IMG/VR virus record: IMGVR_UViG_3300023272_000010
Span: 1-28,254 of that record
Strand: one strand, 5' to 3'
Source: a virus
DNA: 28,254 nt
Part shown: positions 1-7,853 of the stretch, one piece after another
How positions within the stretch are numbered: position 1 is the stretch's first letter
How the letters are laid out: each line of letters starts with the position of its first letter
Made by a program: the position numbers and the translations under genes
Notes under the pieces: generated by a model
Database searches by the model: none
The model's input: the letters and a program-made list of their open reading frames with translations, nothing else
What the model was told of the DNA's origin: nothing

Positions 1-348
1 CTTTTTTATAATCAACAGATTGTTTTCAGACCTTGTCCCATGCAAGTATATCAAGTTGAATTCCAGATAAGCCAACAGCCAATGGATTTGATTGCTGATA
101 GTGATTCTCCAGAACTTGATGAATGGTATTTGTTCATTTGTTCAATAGCCGCCAAATTGATCTATACAGACTTTCCCGATCCAGAAGGAATGGCGTATCT
201 GATGCCAATCTATCAAGATCAACTGCAAATGGCCCAAAGAAGAACGCTGAGGCAAATGGGAAGTCAGAGGGCAGCGACTATATTTAGCCAACCAGGAAGG
301 CCATTGGCTAGCTGGTTCTGGGGAACTGAGTACAGCGGGACAAGTTAA
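1..348 (+). CDS. C-terminal part of a phage head-tail/structural protein (5' end outside window)
   Basis: The reading frame is open from base 1, so this is most likely the tail end of a longer gene rather than a 102-residue protein starting at the ATG at 40. That ATG has no Shine-Dalgarno (it follows CCTTGTCCC). The visible part has a beta-rich start, then an Asp/Glu-rich segment and a helical stretch that ends with QMAQRRTLRQ, a pattern I associate with podovirus head-completion or tail-adaptor proteins. It joins the next gene by a TAATG overlap at 346-350, so the two are probably translationally coupled. The exact family is not recognised; position just before the tail genes is the main argument for a virion role. 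Confidence 0.6.
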   Translation, partial: LFYNQQIVFRPCPMQVYQVEFQISQQPMDLIADSDSPELDEWYLFICSIAAKLIYTDFPDPEGMAYLMPIYQDQLQMAQRRTLRQMGSQRAATIFSQPGRPLASWFWGTEYSGTS

Positions 349-926
349 TGAGCTATAATCCAAATATTCCTCAATCCACAAGTAAAAGAGCTATATCGCA
401 AAGACAGATTCTTGCTAATTATCAGGCTATTTTCAATACATTTGCAGAAAATCATGCAGCATTGGGCACTGCAAATCAGGGCAGGCACAATGTTTTGATA
501 TTAAGATCACAAGGATCAGATCCAGCAACAGGCGCCACACAGACAGCTTTATACAATAAACTTGTTGCTAGCGTTCCTAACCTGTTTTTTAGGCCCAACA
601 GCAGCCAAACTCCTATACAGCTGACCTATCCCTCCATTAGCACATCCCCAAGCGCCACAAGTCAATATAGCTTTGTTGCCGGACCATTCATTGTTTATGG
701 AGGAAGGGTGAATGGAGTTACGAATGGTCAAGTAATTGGTCCATTATCTCCTGGAGCAAATTTGAGATATGTTGGCATAGCAACAGAAAGAGGCCCAAGC
801 GACTTAGACATCGATTTGAATTATGCTATTCCCACTAATATATCAGGCACTTCCTTTACTGTTAGATTCCAAGGTACTATTACTCCCGCAACCAGAAATA
901 TTACATATTTGGCAATAGGTCAATAA
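348..926 (+). CDS. Phage virion protein, paralogue 1 of 3
   Basis: 192 residues. The N-terminus carries a motif shared with the next two genes: an IPQS-type start, a Gln-rich SQRQILANYQ helix, then NHAALG and a NQGRH box, followed by a beta-rich, Thr/Ser/Gly-rich body and a C-terminal ITYLAI strand. There is no signal peptide or membrane segment. The gene starts inside the stop codon of the preceding gene (TAATG) and ends in the same way against the next one. Position between a head-tail gene and the tail hub gene suggests a tail or neck decoration or adaptor protein. That function is inferred from context; the biochemical role is unknown. Confidence 0.7.
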   Translation: MSYNPNIPQSTSKRAISQRQILANYQAIFNTFAENHAALGTANQGRHNVLILRSQGSDPATGATQTALYNKLVASVPNLFFRPNSSQTPIQLTYPSISTSPSATSQYSFVAGPFIVYGGRVNGVTNGQVIGPLSPGANLRYVGIATERGPSDLDIDLNYAIPTNISGTSFTVRFQGTITPATRNITYLAIGQ

Positions 927-1543
927 TGACAATTCCTCCAGAAGAAAACACTCCCTATAACGCAAATATTCCTAGGCCAACTGATGATCTAGCATCAACA
1001 CAACCTAATTTTTTAAATAACTTCTTTCAGCTATACGAAGCTTTTAAAAAAAATCATGGAGCATTAGATGCTGGAGCGACAAATGAAGGAAATCATACAG
1101 TCGTTGAGATGCTTGAACAGCCTGGATCTTTTCAGACAGATGTAGGAGAAATATCCGTATATTCGAAAATAGTTGAAGGACAGACTGACCAGTTATTCCT
1201 AAGATTTCAAGGGAATGGCACAGAAGTTCAAGTGACAAATTATCAAATATATGGCCCTGTAGCATTAGCAGGACAAATTATTTATATGTCTTTTCTTCCA
1301 GGGAAACTACTTTGTTTATTTGGTTCTTTTTTTCCGCCTAACCTTCCAGATGGAAAGACGATCCAACTATCGCCATACATAATGAACAACATCATGGCAT
1401 TTAACATATGTGCTTCAGATGTAGTAGGACATGTAATTCCTACATATAAAATATTGCAAAATATACCAGGAATAAATACATCTATTCAATTTTTTCAATT
1501 AAGCCCAGTGGGATATTTCTATTTCTGCATAGGTAATATATGA
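926..1543 (+). CDS. Phage virion protein, paralogue 2 of 3
   Basis: 205 residues, diverged from its neighbours but with the same architecture: ANIPRPTDDLAS, a helix around QPNFLNNFFQLYEAF, the KNHGALD box and NEGNH, then a beta-rich domain with SFLPGKLLCLFGSF, which matches SFLPGGYLLYFGAV in paralogue 3. It opens with a TAATG overlap at 924-928 and closes with an ATGA overlap at 1540-1543. It is richer in Phe, Ile and Asn than the flanking copies and lacks the QLTY segment seen in the other two, so it may be the most specialised copy. A tail-associated structural role is inferred from neighbours. Confidence 0.7.
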   Translation: MTIPPEENTPYNANIPRPTDDLASTQPNFLNNFFQLYEAFKKNHGALDAGATNEGNHTVVEMLEQPGSFQTDVGEISVYSKIVEGQTDQLFLRFQGNGTEVQVTNYQIYGPVALAGQIIYMSFLPGKLLCLFGSFFPPNLPDGKTIQLSPYIMNNIMAFNICASDVVGHVIPTYKILQNIPGINTSIQFFQLSPVGYFYFCIGNI

Positions 1544-2187
1544 CATTTTCTCCTACAACTCCACAATCACAGCCATCGCCTGCTGCTACACAAGCTCAAA
1601 TACAAACCAATTTCGCAGAATATGCCCGAATATTTGCTTTGAATCATAGTGCGGTTAACACCTCTAATCAAGGGGATCATGAAGGTGTAATTCTTACAAG
1701 ACAGACTGTAGACCCAGGAGTTACAGAAGATCTAGTGGCAGTATATTGTAAAGATGCAACATCAAAAGCAGGAACTCAACCGCAGTTATTTGCGAAAATA
1801 AAGAAATTTCTTCCTAATTCCAAAGACACGCAGAATGCTCCGAATATTCCAATGCAATTAACTTATAACGCGGTTAACGTTGCTGGCCCGCAATATCAAA
1901 GCTTCTTGCCGGGTGGGTATCTTTTGTATTTTGGCGCTGTTTCGGGAGTAACTGTTCCCAATGTTACTATCGCAAACACTGTTATTTTATCTCCAGCACC
2001 AACAGAAATCGTAGTTGCAATAGCTATTCCTAACACAATGACATCAGTAGGCACTCCTATTCCATTTACAGTGTCCACACTCGTAAATACTACGACAAAT
2101 GATAGGTTTACTATTTATTCAGGGGGGAATTTTAGTGGTCCACCAATTGCCTACAGTTTCACGTATTTAGCAATAGCAAGGGCGTAA
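1540..2187 (+). CDS. Phage virion protein, paralogue 3 of 3
   Basis: 215 residues. It has the same N-terminal module (TPQSQPSPAATQAQIQTNF, then NHSAVN and NQGDH), the internal MQLTYNAV segment matching IQLTYPSI in paralogue 1, the LPGGYLLYFGAV strand and the C-terminal YSFTYLAIA strand. Its ATG overlaps the stop of paralogue 2 (ATGA), and the tail hub gene begins one base after its stop. The three copies in a row look like tandem duplication followed by divergence; they could build a hetero-oligomeric ring or alternative decoration. The function is inferred only from genomic position. Confidence 0.7.
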   Translation: MTFSPTTPQSQPSPAATQAQIQTNFAEYARIFALNHSAVNTSNQGDHEGVILTRQTVDPGVTEDLVAVYCKDATSKAGTQPQLFAKIKKFLPNSKDTQNAPNIPMQLTYNAVNVAGPQYQSFLPGGYLLYFGAVSGVTVPNVTIANTVILSPAPTEIVVAIAIPNTMTSVGTPIPFTVSTLVNTTTNDRFTIYSGGNFSGPPIAYSFTYLAIARA

Positions 2188-2188
2188 T

Positions 2189-4705
2189 ATGTCAACATCT
2201 AGCTTCTTAATAGGTCCAGTTAAAGATGGTGTTCGGAAAGACGTTAAACCCTGGGCTACACCGGAAGATTCCTTTGAATCACTTATAAACGCCTATCAAT
2301 TCAGGGGCAGAGTAGTGAGGCGACAAGGATATACAGCTCTAGGAAGACTTGCTAATGGAACTCCTGTAATGGGATTGAAGACTTGGGAGCAATTAGGCAT
2401 CAATGTTCAGACACTAATTGCTTTCGACACAACGACCGCATATGAATATAATGGCACAACATTTGTCACCCTACCATCCGTAATGCCAGTTGTATGGAGC
2501 GGAACAGACTATCAATTCTTTTATACTGCAAATTATGCAAATGCCTTTTGGGCTACTAATTCAAAACCTGGATTAAATGGGTGGGCAATATCTAATTTTG
2601 CAGGATCGGCAGGCGTTGGGAATACTGCAACTGTAAATGTAACATCTGCTGGAAATGCCGTGGCGATAGGTGATTATGTATATTTTATAAATTTATCCAA
2701 TGCGGTTGCTGCTAATGCTGCTGTTTTAGCAAGAGTAACAGTTGCAGGTAATCCATTTACGGTAACTGCTGTAAATCAACCTACGACCTCAACATTTACT
2801 TGGACTAATGGAGCGACAGCAACAGGATTTGTTTTTGATTCCATGAAAACTATTACAGGGCAAGACGGCATAAGATATTATGGGGTTCTTCGCAATGGTA
2901 CGGGATGGGCAAATTACAATCCTCCTATTGATATAAATAATGCTTTACTTGGCGCCCTTTTAATCTTTCCTTATCGTGGATATCTTGTATTTTTGAGTAC
3001 AACTGAAGGAAATGAGCAAGCACAATCAAATTATCCCAATAGGGCCAGATGGACACAGATCGGAACACCATATTATTCTGAACCCGTTCCAGTCTTTCCC
3101 AACATACAAGGAGTAGATGTCAATGCGGCGCGTGATGATCTTTTTGGAAGAGGTGGCGCTAATGATGCTCCTACTAATGAAAGTATTGTGGGCGCTGCTT
3201 TCATTCGTGATATTCTTGTTGTTTATTTTACCCGTAGCACTTGGCGTTTACGTTTTGTCAATAATGCACAAAATCCTTTCGTATGGGAAAGAGTAAACAT
3301 AGAATTAGGAAGTGATTGTACAGGCAGCACTATTCCATTTGATAAGGGATTAATGGCAATTGGAAATAGGGGTATTGTGATCAGTGATGGTAATGATACA
3401 ATACGGTTCGATGAAAAAATCCCTGATGAAATCTTTAATATTCGGCAGAGTAATTTTGGGTTTAACCGGGTGCAGGGTATTAGAACATTCAGATCAAGAC
3501 TCAGCTACTGGACGATACCGATTGATGAGAATTCGGATGGCACTTACCCAGATCAAGTGCTAGTTTTTAACTATGAGACGAAAACTTGGGCATTATTTGA
3601 TGATGTGTTCACCTGTTTTGGGTACTTTTATCCAGGAGCATCTGGAGAAACATGGGCAGATCTTACTGATTCATGGTCATCATATGGGTCCTTATCCTGG
3701 AATAGTGGTAATTCATCGGATGGATTTGAAACTATAATTGCAGGTAATCAGCAAGGGTATGTATTCAAATTAGAACAAACAGATGGGCAGAACTCTCCAT
3801 CACTAAGCATTTCGGCAATTACAGCAGGTAATCCCGGAGTATTCACCAGCGTTAACAACAACATGCCTGATGGGACATGGATTTACTTGACAGGCATTAC
3901 CGGAACGACAAGTGCTGATGGTGTGTCATTAAACGTAAGGAACTTTAAGGTTTCAAAGGCATTAACCACTGACAATACCTTTATCTTAAACGAATATAAG
4001 CCAATTCCAGCTGGAAATGCTACAGGAGCATCTTTTACTTATGATATTGATTATACTCCTATAATTCCTGGTTCAGTGCAAATAAACGTTGGGACCACCA
4101 TTGTTTTCAGAGATGTGGCATTGAATGGGATTCTAGTGGAAGATTCGGGATTAGGAAGCGGAACCATTAATTATCAAACGGGAGTGGTAACTCTGACTTT
4201 TACTCCCATAATAGTTGCTTCTGCCGTAAATATTAGAGTGGTTACATATGACCCAGATCAAGGGCTTTCCCCTGTTCAAACAATAGGAGTATATGGTGGA
4301 GGAGGAGAAATTACCAAAATTAGCAATATTGACATATCAACTAAGTATTTTAACTTCTTTGGGAATGATCAACGCGCAAGGCTTAGCAAAATTGATTTTT
4401 ATGTTGATAAAACAGATTCAGGACAATTTACTTGTAACCTTTTTGGTGACTCCAGCGACGTTCCTGTTAATACACCGCTGTCTGATAATCCTGAGAGCAA
4501 TGTTGTGTTAACAACGATTAGTCCATATCAAGTAGGATCAGGAGATGAAGTTATTTATAGACTGTACGCTGATTGTATAGCACAGACACTACAGACGCAA
4601 ATAACATTTTCTGATCAACAAATGGCGGTAACTGCTATCAATAGAGCAGATGTTGAACTACTGGCAATGATGTTTACAATGCGTCCTGGGGGAAGGGTAA
4701 TATGA
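2189..4705 (+). CDS. Tail hub/nozzle protein, P22 gp10-like beta-propeller
   Basis: 838 residues, one of the largest genes here. The core has blades typical of podovirus tail hub or stabilisation proteins. The N-terminal GPVKDGVRKDV and YTALGRL region is followed by repeated segments such as GAAFIRDILVVYFTRSTWRL, KGLMAIGNRGIVIS, and YPDQVLVFNYETKTWALFDD, the last a classic propeller strand pair. Two Thr/Asn/Gly-rich blocks look inserted, at about residues 133-222 and 531-690; the second contains AITAGNPGVFT, which resembles FCCH-type beta domains found in other phage nozzle proteins. In such phages this protein forms the hexameric lower tail tube. The family-level call is good, but the domain borders are estimates. 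Confidence 0.75.
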   Translation: MSTSSFLIGPVKDGVRKDVKPWATPEDSFESLINAYQFRGRVVRRQGYTALGRLANGTPVMGLKTWEQLGINVQTLIAFDTTTAYEYNGTTFVTLPSVMPVVWSGTDYQFFYTANYANAFWATNSKPGLNGWAISNFAGSAGVGNTATVNVTSAGNAVAIGDYVYFINLSNAVAANAAVLARVTVAGNPFTVTAVNQPTTSTFTWTNGATATGFVFDSMKTITGQDGIRYYGVLRNGTGWANYNPPIDINNALLGALLIFPYRGYLVFLSTTEGNEQAQSNYPNRARWTQIGTPYYSEPVPVFPNIQGVDVNAARDDLFGRGGANDAPTNESIVGAAFIRDILVVYFTRSTWRLRFVNNAQNPFVWERVNIELGSDCTGSTIPFDKGLMAIGNRGIVISDGNDTIRFDEKIPDEIFNIRQSNFGFNRVQGIRTFRSRLSYWTIPIDENSDGTYPDQVLVFNYETKTWALFDDVFTCFGYFYPGASGETWADLTDSWSSYGSLSWNSGNSSDGFETIIAGNQQGYVFKLEQTDGQNSPSLSISAITAGNPGVFTSVNNNMPDGTWIYLTGITGTTSADGVSLNVRNFKVSKALTTDNTFILNEYKPIPAGNATGASFTYDIDYTPIIPGSVQINVGTTIVFRDVALNGILVEDSGLGSGTINYQTGVVTLTFTPIIVASAVNIRVVTYDPDQGLSPVQTIGVYGGGGEITKISNIDISTKYFNFFGNDQRARLSKIDFYVDKTDSGQFTCNLFGDSSDVPVNTPLSDNPESNVVLTTISPYQVGSGDEVIYRLYADCIAQTLQTQITFSDQQMAVTAINRADVELLAMMFTMRPGGRVI

Positions 4706-5241
4706 CGCTTCCTACAAATCCAAGAGAACCATTTACGCCTTTCCTTCCGACTACTTATAATATTCCCGAAGAAGATGACCGTGGTAAAACGTTCTTGCAA
4801 GATCAGCTAGCGCAGCATTCTGATGTAATTAATGATAAGAAAGTTGGTGTATATGTCGAGGAAACATCGCTTTTAAACGGAAATAAGCATTGGTATGCAA
4901 ATACTCAGATTACTCGAAATGGGTACCAAAGCTTTGTGTTTATTAGAAGCCTTCCTAATGCAGGGGTGATGGTCATTGATGCAAATAGTGATCCTGCATT
5001 TCCCATTGAAGATATACAGCCTGAATTTCTCATGTGGCATGTATGGGGCACAGCATCACTTCCTCCTTCAGCAACTTTGGCAGGAGATGGAGATTTCTTT
5101 AGTTTTATGGCTCAAGGGGATACTAGGATAAGCTTTACCATGACAGACATGGTGTTGACTATTACCACAACTGTTGATTTATCTTCTTATTATGGATTCA
5201 TTGTGTGTGAATTCATTCGCGCAGGAACAAACGGGATTTAA
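4702..5241 (+). CDS. Phage structural protein, unknown
   Basis: 179 residues. It starts inside the stop of the tail hub gene (ATGA), so it is very likely co-translated with it. It begins with a Pro-rich stretch (TNPREPFTPFLPTTYNIPEEDD), then a helix and a beta-rich domain with many aromatic residues. There are no catalytic motifs, signal peptide or membrane segments. It is the last gene of the first structural block and ends two bases from the end of a convergent minus-strand gene. A tail-completion role is likely by position only. Confidence 0.65.
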   Translation: MTLPTNPREPFTPFLPTTYNIPEEDDRGKTFLQDQLAQHSDVINDKKVGVYVEETSLLNGNKHWYANTQITRNGYQSFVFIRSLPNAGVMVIDANSDPAFPIEDIQPEFLMWHVWGTASLPPSATLAGDGDFFSFMAQGDTRISFTMTDMVLTITTTVDLSSYYGFIVCEFIRAGTNGI

Positions 5242-5242
5242 T

Positions 5243-5497
5243 CTATTCTATTCTTTGCTTTATTCGTGAATCAGATAACATGCAGCACTCTTTACTATTG
5301 AGAGATCCTTCAATTCGGCATACTCTACGGTCAATATCGGTAAGTTTTTCGTCTACCTTTTCTATCCTAGAAGAAAGTTTCTCGTCGAGTTTTTCTATTT
5401 TTCGATCTAGTCTAGAATAGAAAAACCATAACATTATTCCCATAACAATCAATTGAGCTATATCAAGAGTTTTTGCAATTTCTATTATTGATTCCAT
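5243..5497 (-). CDS. Small single-pass membrane protein with coiled coil
   Basis: 84 residues. Residues about 14-28 (LDIAQLIVMGIMLWFF) form one membrane helix. They are followed by a strongly charged coiled coil with a near-repeating KIEKLDEKLSSRIEKVDEKL unit, then IDRRVCRIE and a short Cys-containing tail. The start is supported by AGGAAAT about seven bases upstream on the minus strand. It lies downstream of, and in the same orientation as, another membrane/coiled-coil gene, and convergent to the structural gene. Candidate roles are spanin-like or holin-accessory, superinfection exclusion, or a virion membrane-penetration factor; none is proven. Confidence 0.65.
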   Translation of the reverse strand: MESIIEIAKTLDIAQLIVMGIMLWFFYSRLDRKIEKLDEKLSSRIEKVDEKLTDIDRRVCRIEGSLNSKECCMLSDSRIKQRIE

Positions 5498-5500
5498 ATT

Positions 5501-5710
5501 TTATTTCCTATTTCTTTCTTCAATAGCGCAAAGCCTTCCATGAAAATCTCTCATATCTTCTCTTATAGCATCGACTGTATGATGAATTGCGTCAATTTTA
5601 GCATCGGTATGTAGATATAATGGAATGGTGCTTCCTAATATTGTAAAAAGAACAATAGAAAGCTCGATGATGGGCTGCCATTGGATATTGTTTTTTTGAT
5701 TATCTTGCAT
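5501..5710 (-). CDS. Small single-pass membrane protein with C-terminal coiled coil
   Basis: 69 residues from the ATG at 5710, chosen because GGAG lies about six bases upstream; ATGs at 5737 and 5734 would add nine and eight residues but have no Shine-Dalgarno. A membrane helix (IIELSIVLFTILGSTIPLYL) is followed by a heptad-like amphipathic helix with AKIDAIHHTVDAIREDMRD and HGRLCAIEER. The architecture matches the adjacent gene at 5243-5497 and the gene at 9453-9641, which suggests one family of membrane-anchored coiled coils. It is the first gene of a two-gene minus-strand unit inserted between two blocks of structural genes. Confidence 0.65.
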   Translation of the reverse strand: MQDNQKNNIQWQPIIELSIVLFTILGSTIPLYLHTDAKIDAIHHTVDAIREDMRDFHGRLCAIEERNRK

Positions 5711-5834
5711 TTTATCTCCAAGGGTTTCACTCATCATAGCACACTTTATTCGTACATGGAATGTAAAACAATTTGTAAATATATTCTTAAAATTTCAATT
5801 TATGTTATTGTGAAAATAAAATTATGAGGTCGAT
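5711..5834. promoter_or_regulatory. Divergent intergenic region between membrane-protein pair and ejection genes
   Basis: This AT-rich stretch separates a minus-strand gene starting at 5710 from a plus-strand gene starting at 5835, so it must carry signals for the minus unit and probably for the plus unit. The plus side has a clear GAGGT Shine-Dalgarno at 5826-5830. I could not single out convincing -35/-10 hexamers. Confidence 0.35.
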
Positions 5835-6506
5835 ATGAATCCAATGATGATGATGGCAATACCCTCGATATTGTCTGCAATAGGTGGACTCACCGGGGAT
5901 AAAGCAAAGCAAGGGTCTACTTACACAAAAGGCCAAAGAAATACTATTGATGATGTATTAAATAGCATCAGAGATATGAGGGGGGGAGCCCAGGACGTTA
6001 CGCAAAACCAGAATTATCAAACTGGTCAAGACTGGCTCCAAGGCATGTTTAATGATCCTCAATTCTTTGACCAATTCGAAGCACCATTGCAAAGGCAATT
6101 TCAAGAACAAACCGTTCCAGAACTAGCAAATAGATTCGCAGGAATGGGTTCTGGTGGTTCTACAGGTTCAACTGGTTTTAGAAACCAACTTGCAAGAGAG
6201 GGAAGCAACTTAAGTACAAACTTAGCGGCTCTCCGTGGTGGGATGCAACAACAAGCGATCCCTCAATTGCAATCTTATGCACAACAGCCATTCAGCAACT
6301 TGATGAATCTATATCAACAAGCTCTACAGCCGACTATGAATCAATACACTCCTGCATCTTCTGGATTTGGAGGAAATATAGGGGCTTCTCTGTTTAGCGG
6401 TCTATCTCAAGGTTATGGACAGCAATTTGGACAGGGAATGGCTGGATCAGGACAAGCGCCTGGAATGTCAAGAGGATATCCAGGACAATTTCCGGGAACT
6501 TATTAA
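5835..6506 (+). CDS. Putative DNA ejection/internal virion protein 1 (small, Gly/Gln-rich)
   Basis: 223 residues. It has a Met-rich hydrophobic start (MNPMMMMAIPSILSAIGGLTG), a middle part with many Gln and aromatic residues (QDWLQGMFNDPQFFDQF, EQTVPELANRFAG), and a Gly/Gln/Ser-rich C-terminus. This layout (hydrophobic N-terminus, Gln-rich helices, glycine-rich tail) is typical of the small ejection protein of podoviruses, the counterpart of P22 gp7 or T7 gp14, which enters the cell envelope during DNA injection. It starts after a GAGGT Shine-Dalgarno and is followed 12 bases later by the next putative ejection gene. The role is inferred from composition and order. Confidence 0.6.
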   Translation: MNPMMMMAIPSILSAIGGLTGDKAKQGSTYTKGQRNTIDDVLNSIRDMRGGAQDVTQNQNYQTGQDWLQGMFNDPQFFDQFEAPLQRQFQEQTVPELANRFAGMGSGGSTGSTGFRNQLAREGSNLSTNLAALRGGMQQQAIPQLQSYAQQPFSNLMNLYQQALQPTMNQYTPASSGFGGNIGASLFSGLSQGYGQQFGQGMAGSGQAPGMSRGYPGQFPGTY

Positions 6507-6518
6507 TACGAGAGAACT

Positions 6519-7853
6519 ATGACAACAATACTTCCTGCAGAAACCTCACCATGGCAAGTGATAGATAAGGCAATAGGTAATCAGATTAGCCATAATCTTC
6601 CTGGTGCCGTACAACAGGGATATCAAAGGCAATTAGGACTAAATGCGCTTGATCAAGCTCAGGCAGATATAGCACAAGCTGGTGGAGATCCTTACAAGAT
6701 TGCGATGGCCTTTGCAAAAGCGGGAGCACAGAATCCTAATTTAGAGCGCTCATTAGGTCCTTTAATGCAAACTGCTATGCAAGCAGGACGAGTACAGAAT
6801 GCCTTTGGTCCTGGGCAAGCAGGAAGAGGCCCAGGCGGACAACCAGGACAGCCAGGACAAATGGGACAATTAGCAGTTTCTGGTGCAATGGGAAGATCTC
6901 CTATGCAACAAGAACAACGTCCTTTTCCTACGCCTTCACCATTTAACATCATGACTCCTCAAGATATGGTTGAAGAATCTAAAAGATATGCGGGCTCAGT
7001 TAACGATCCTAATGCATATCAAACAAGATTTGCTAGTCTACAAGATCAAAATGCAACGGCAACGGCCCAAAGGCAAGCTCTTGAAGAAGGCGCTTTAAAT
7101 GCAGGGATTACTCCAGGAGAGCTTCCTAGATTTATGGTGGTTAATCAACATTTAGATCCCAGAAATCCGGCAGAATGGCTACAACAAGCGAAAAGAAATT
7201 ATGCGGACGTAAAAAACAATGATGACATGCTTCGTAGAGCGTTTATACCAGGATTAGGAAATGGTTTGCTTGGACAAAATAGATCTGAATCTTTGAAAAG
7301 ACTTGAAAAACCTGTTCAAGAAAATGCTAAGAGGGGATTAGAACAAGAGGATAGGAAATATTTAGCTGATAACTATCTAACTCCTACAGAAATAGAAACA
7401 CTCTATCATCCTCCAACACCCAAGTTAGAAAAAGCCATTGAATCTATGCCTAAAGGAATATTCCCTGCGCAAAAGAAAAAGACATGGGGTGATGTAGCAG
7501 ATGTATATAGGGGAAGAATGGACAAGAATCCATTTGTTTCATATGAAGAAGCCTTAGAAAGAGATCCAGCAGGAATGAAAGTTATGCAAGATAATCTAGC
7601 TAATTTCTTCTTAAAAAACGTAGACAAGAACACCTCTTTATTAGGTATTAGAGATCAGGCATGGGATAAGAAAGATTACGATTGGAGACAATTTGGTCCC
7701 GCATTAAGACAAGCACAGGAAATGGGTTTAAAATTGGAACCATTTCAAATAAGAGAAATGTCTACAATTGAAACACAGCCTCCGATTCAATCACTTCCTG
7801 ATATATTTAAAGACATGTCAAGAATTCCAGCATTCCTAAGAGGTGCAAAGTGA
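6519..7853 (+). CDS. Putative DNA ejection/internal virion protein 2
   Basis: 444 residues. The N-terminal third is Gln/Ala-rich and helical (RQLGLNALDQAQADIAQAGG). A collagen-like, Gly-Pro-Gln-rich linker follows at about residues 104-116 (AGRGPGGQPGQPGQMGQ). The rest is helical and charged with no enzymatic motif. It is the second of three co-directional genes with similar composition and overlaps the start of the third (GTGAA at 7850). Podoviruses usually carry three ejection proteins in a row, and this one fits the middle position. It has no signal sequence, as expected for a protein packaged in the capsid. Confidence 0.55.
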   Translation: MTTILPAETSPWQVIDKAIGNQISHNLPGAVQQGYQRQLGLNALDQAQADIAQAGGDPYKIAMAFAKAGAQNPNLERSLGPLMQTAMQAGRVQNAFGPGQAGRGPGGQPGQPGQMGQLAVSGAMGRSPMQQEQRPFPTPSPFNIMTPQDMVEESKRYAGSVNDPNAYQTRFASLQDQNATATAQRQALEEGALNAGITPGELPRFMVVNQHLDPRNPAEWLQQAKRNYADVKNNDDMLRRAFIPGLGNGLLGQNRSESLKRLEKPVQENAKRGLEQEDRKYLADNYLTPTEIETLYHPPTPKLEKAIESMPKGIFPAQKKKTWGDVADVYRGRMDKNPFVSYEEALERDPAGMKVMQDNLANFFLKNVDKNTSLLGIRDQAWDKKDYDWRQFGPALRQAQEMGLKLEPFQIREMSTIETQPPIQSLPDIFKDMSRIPAFLRGAK

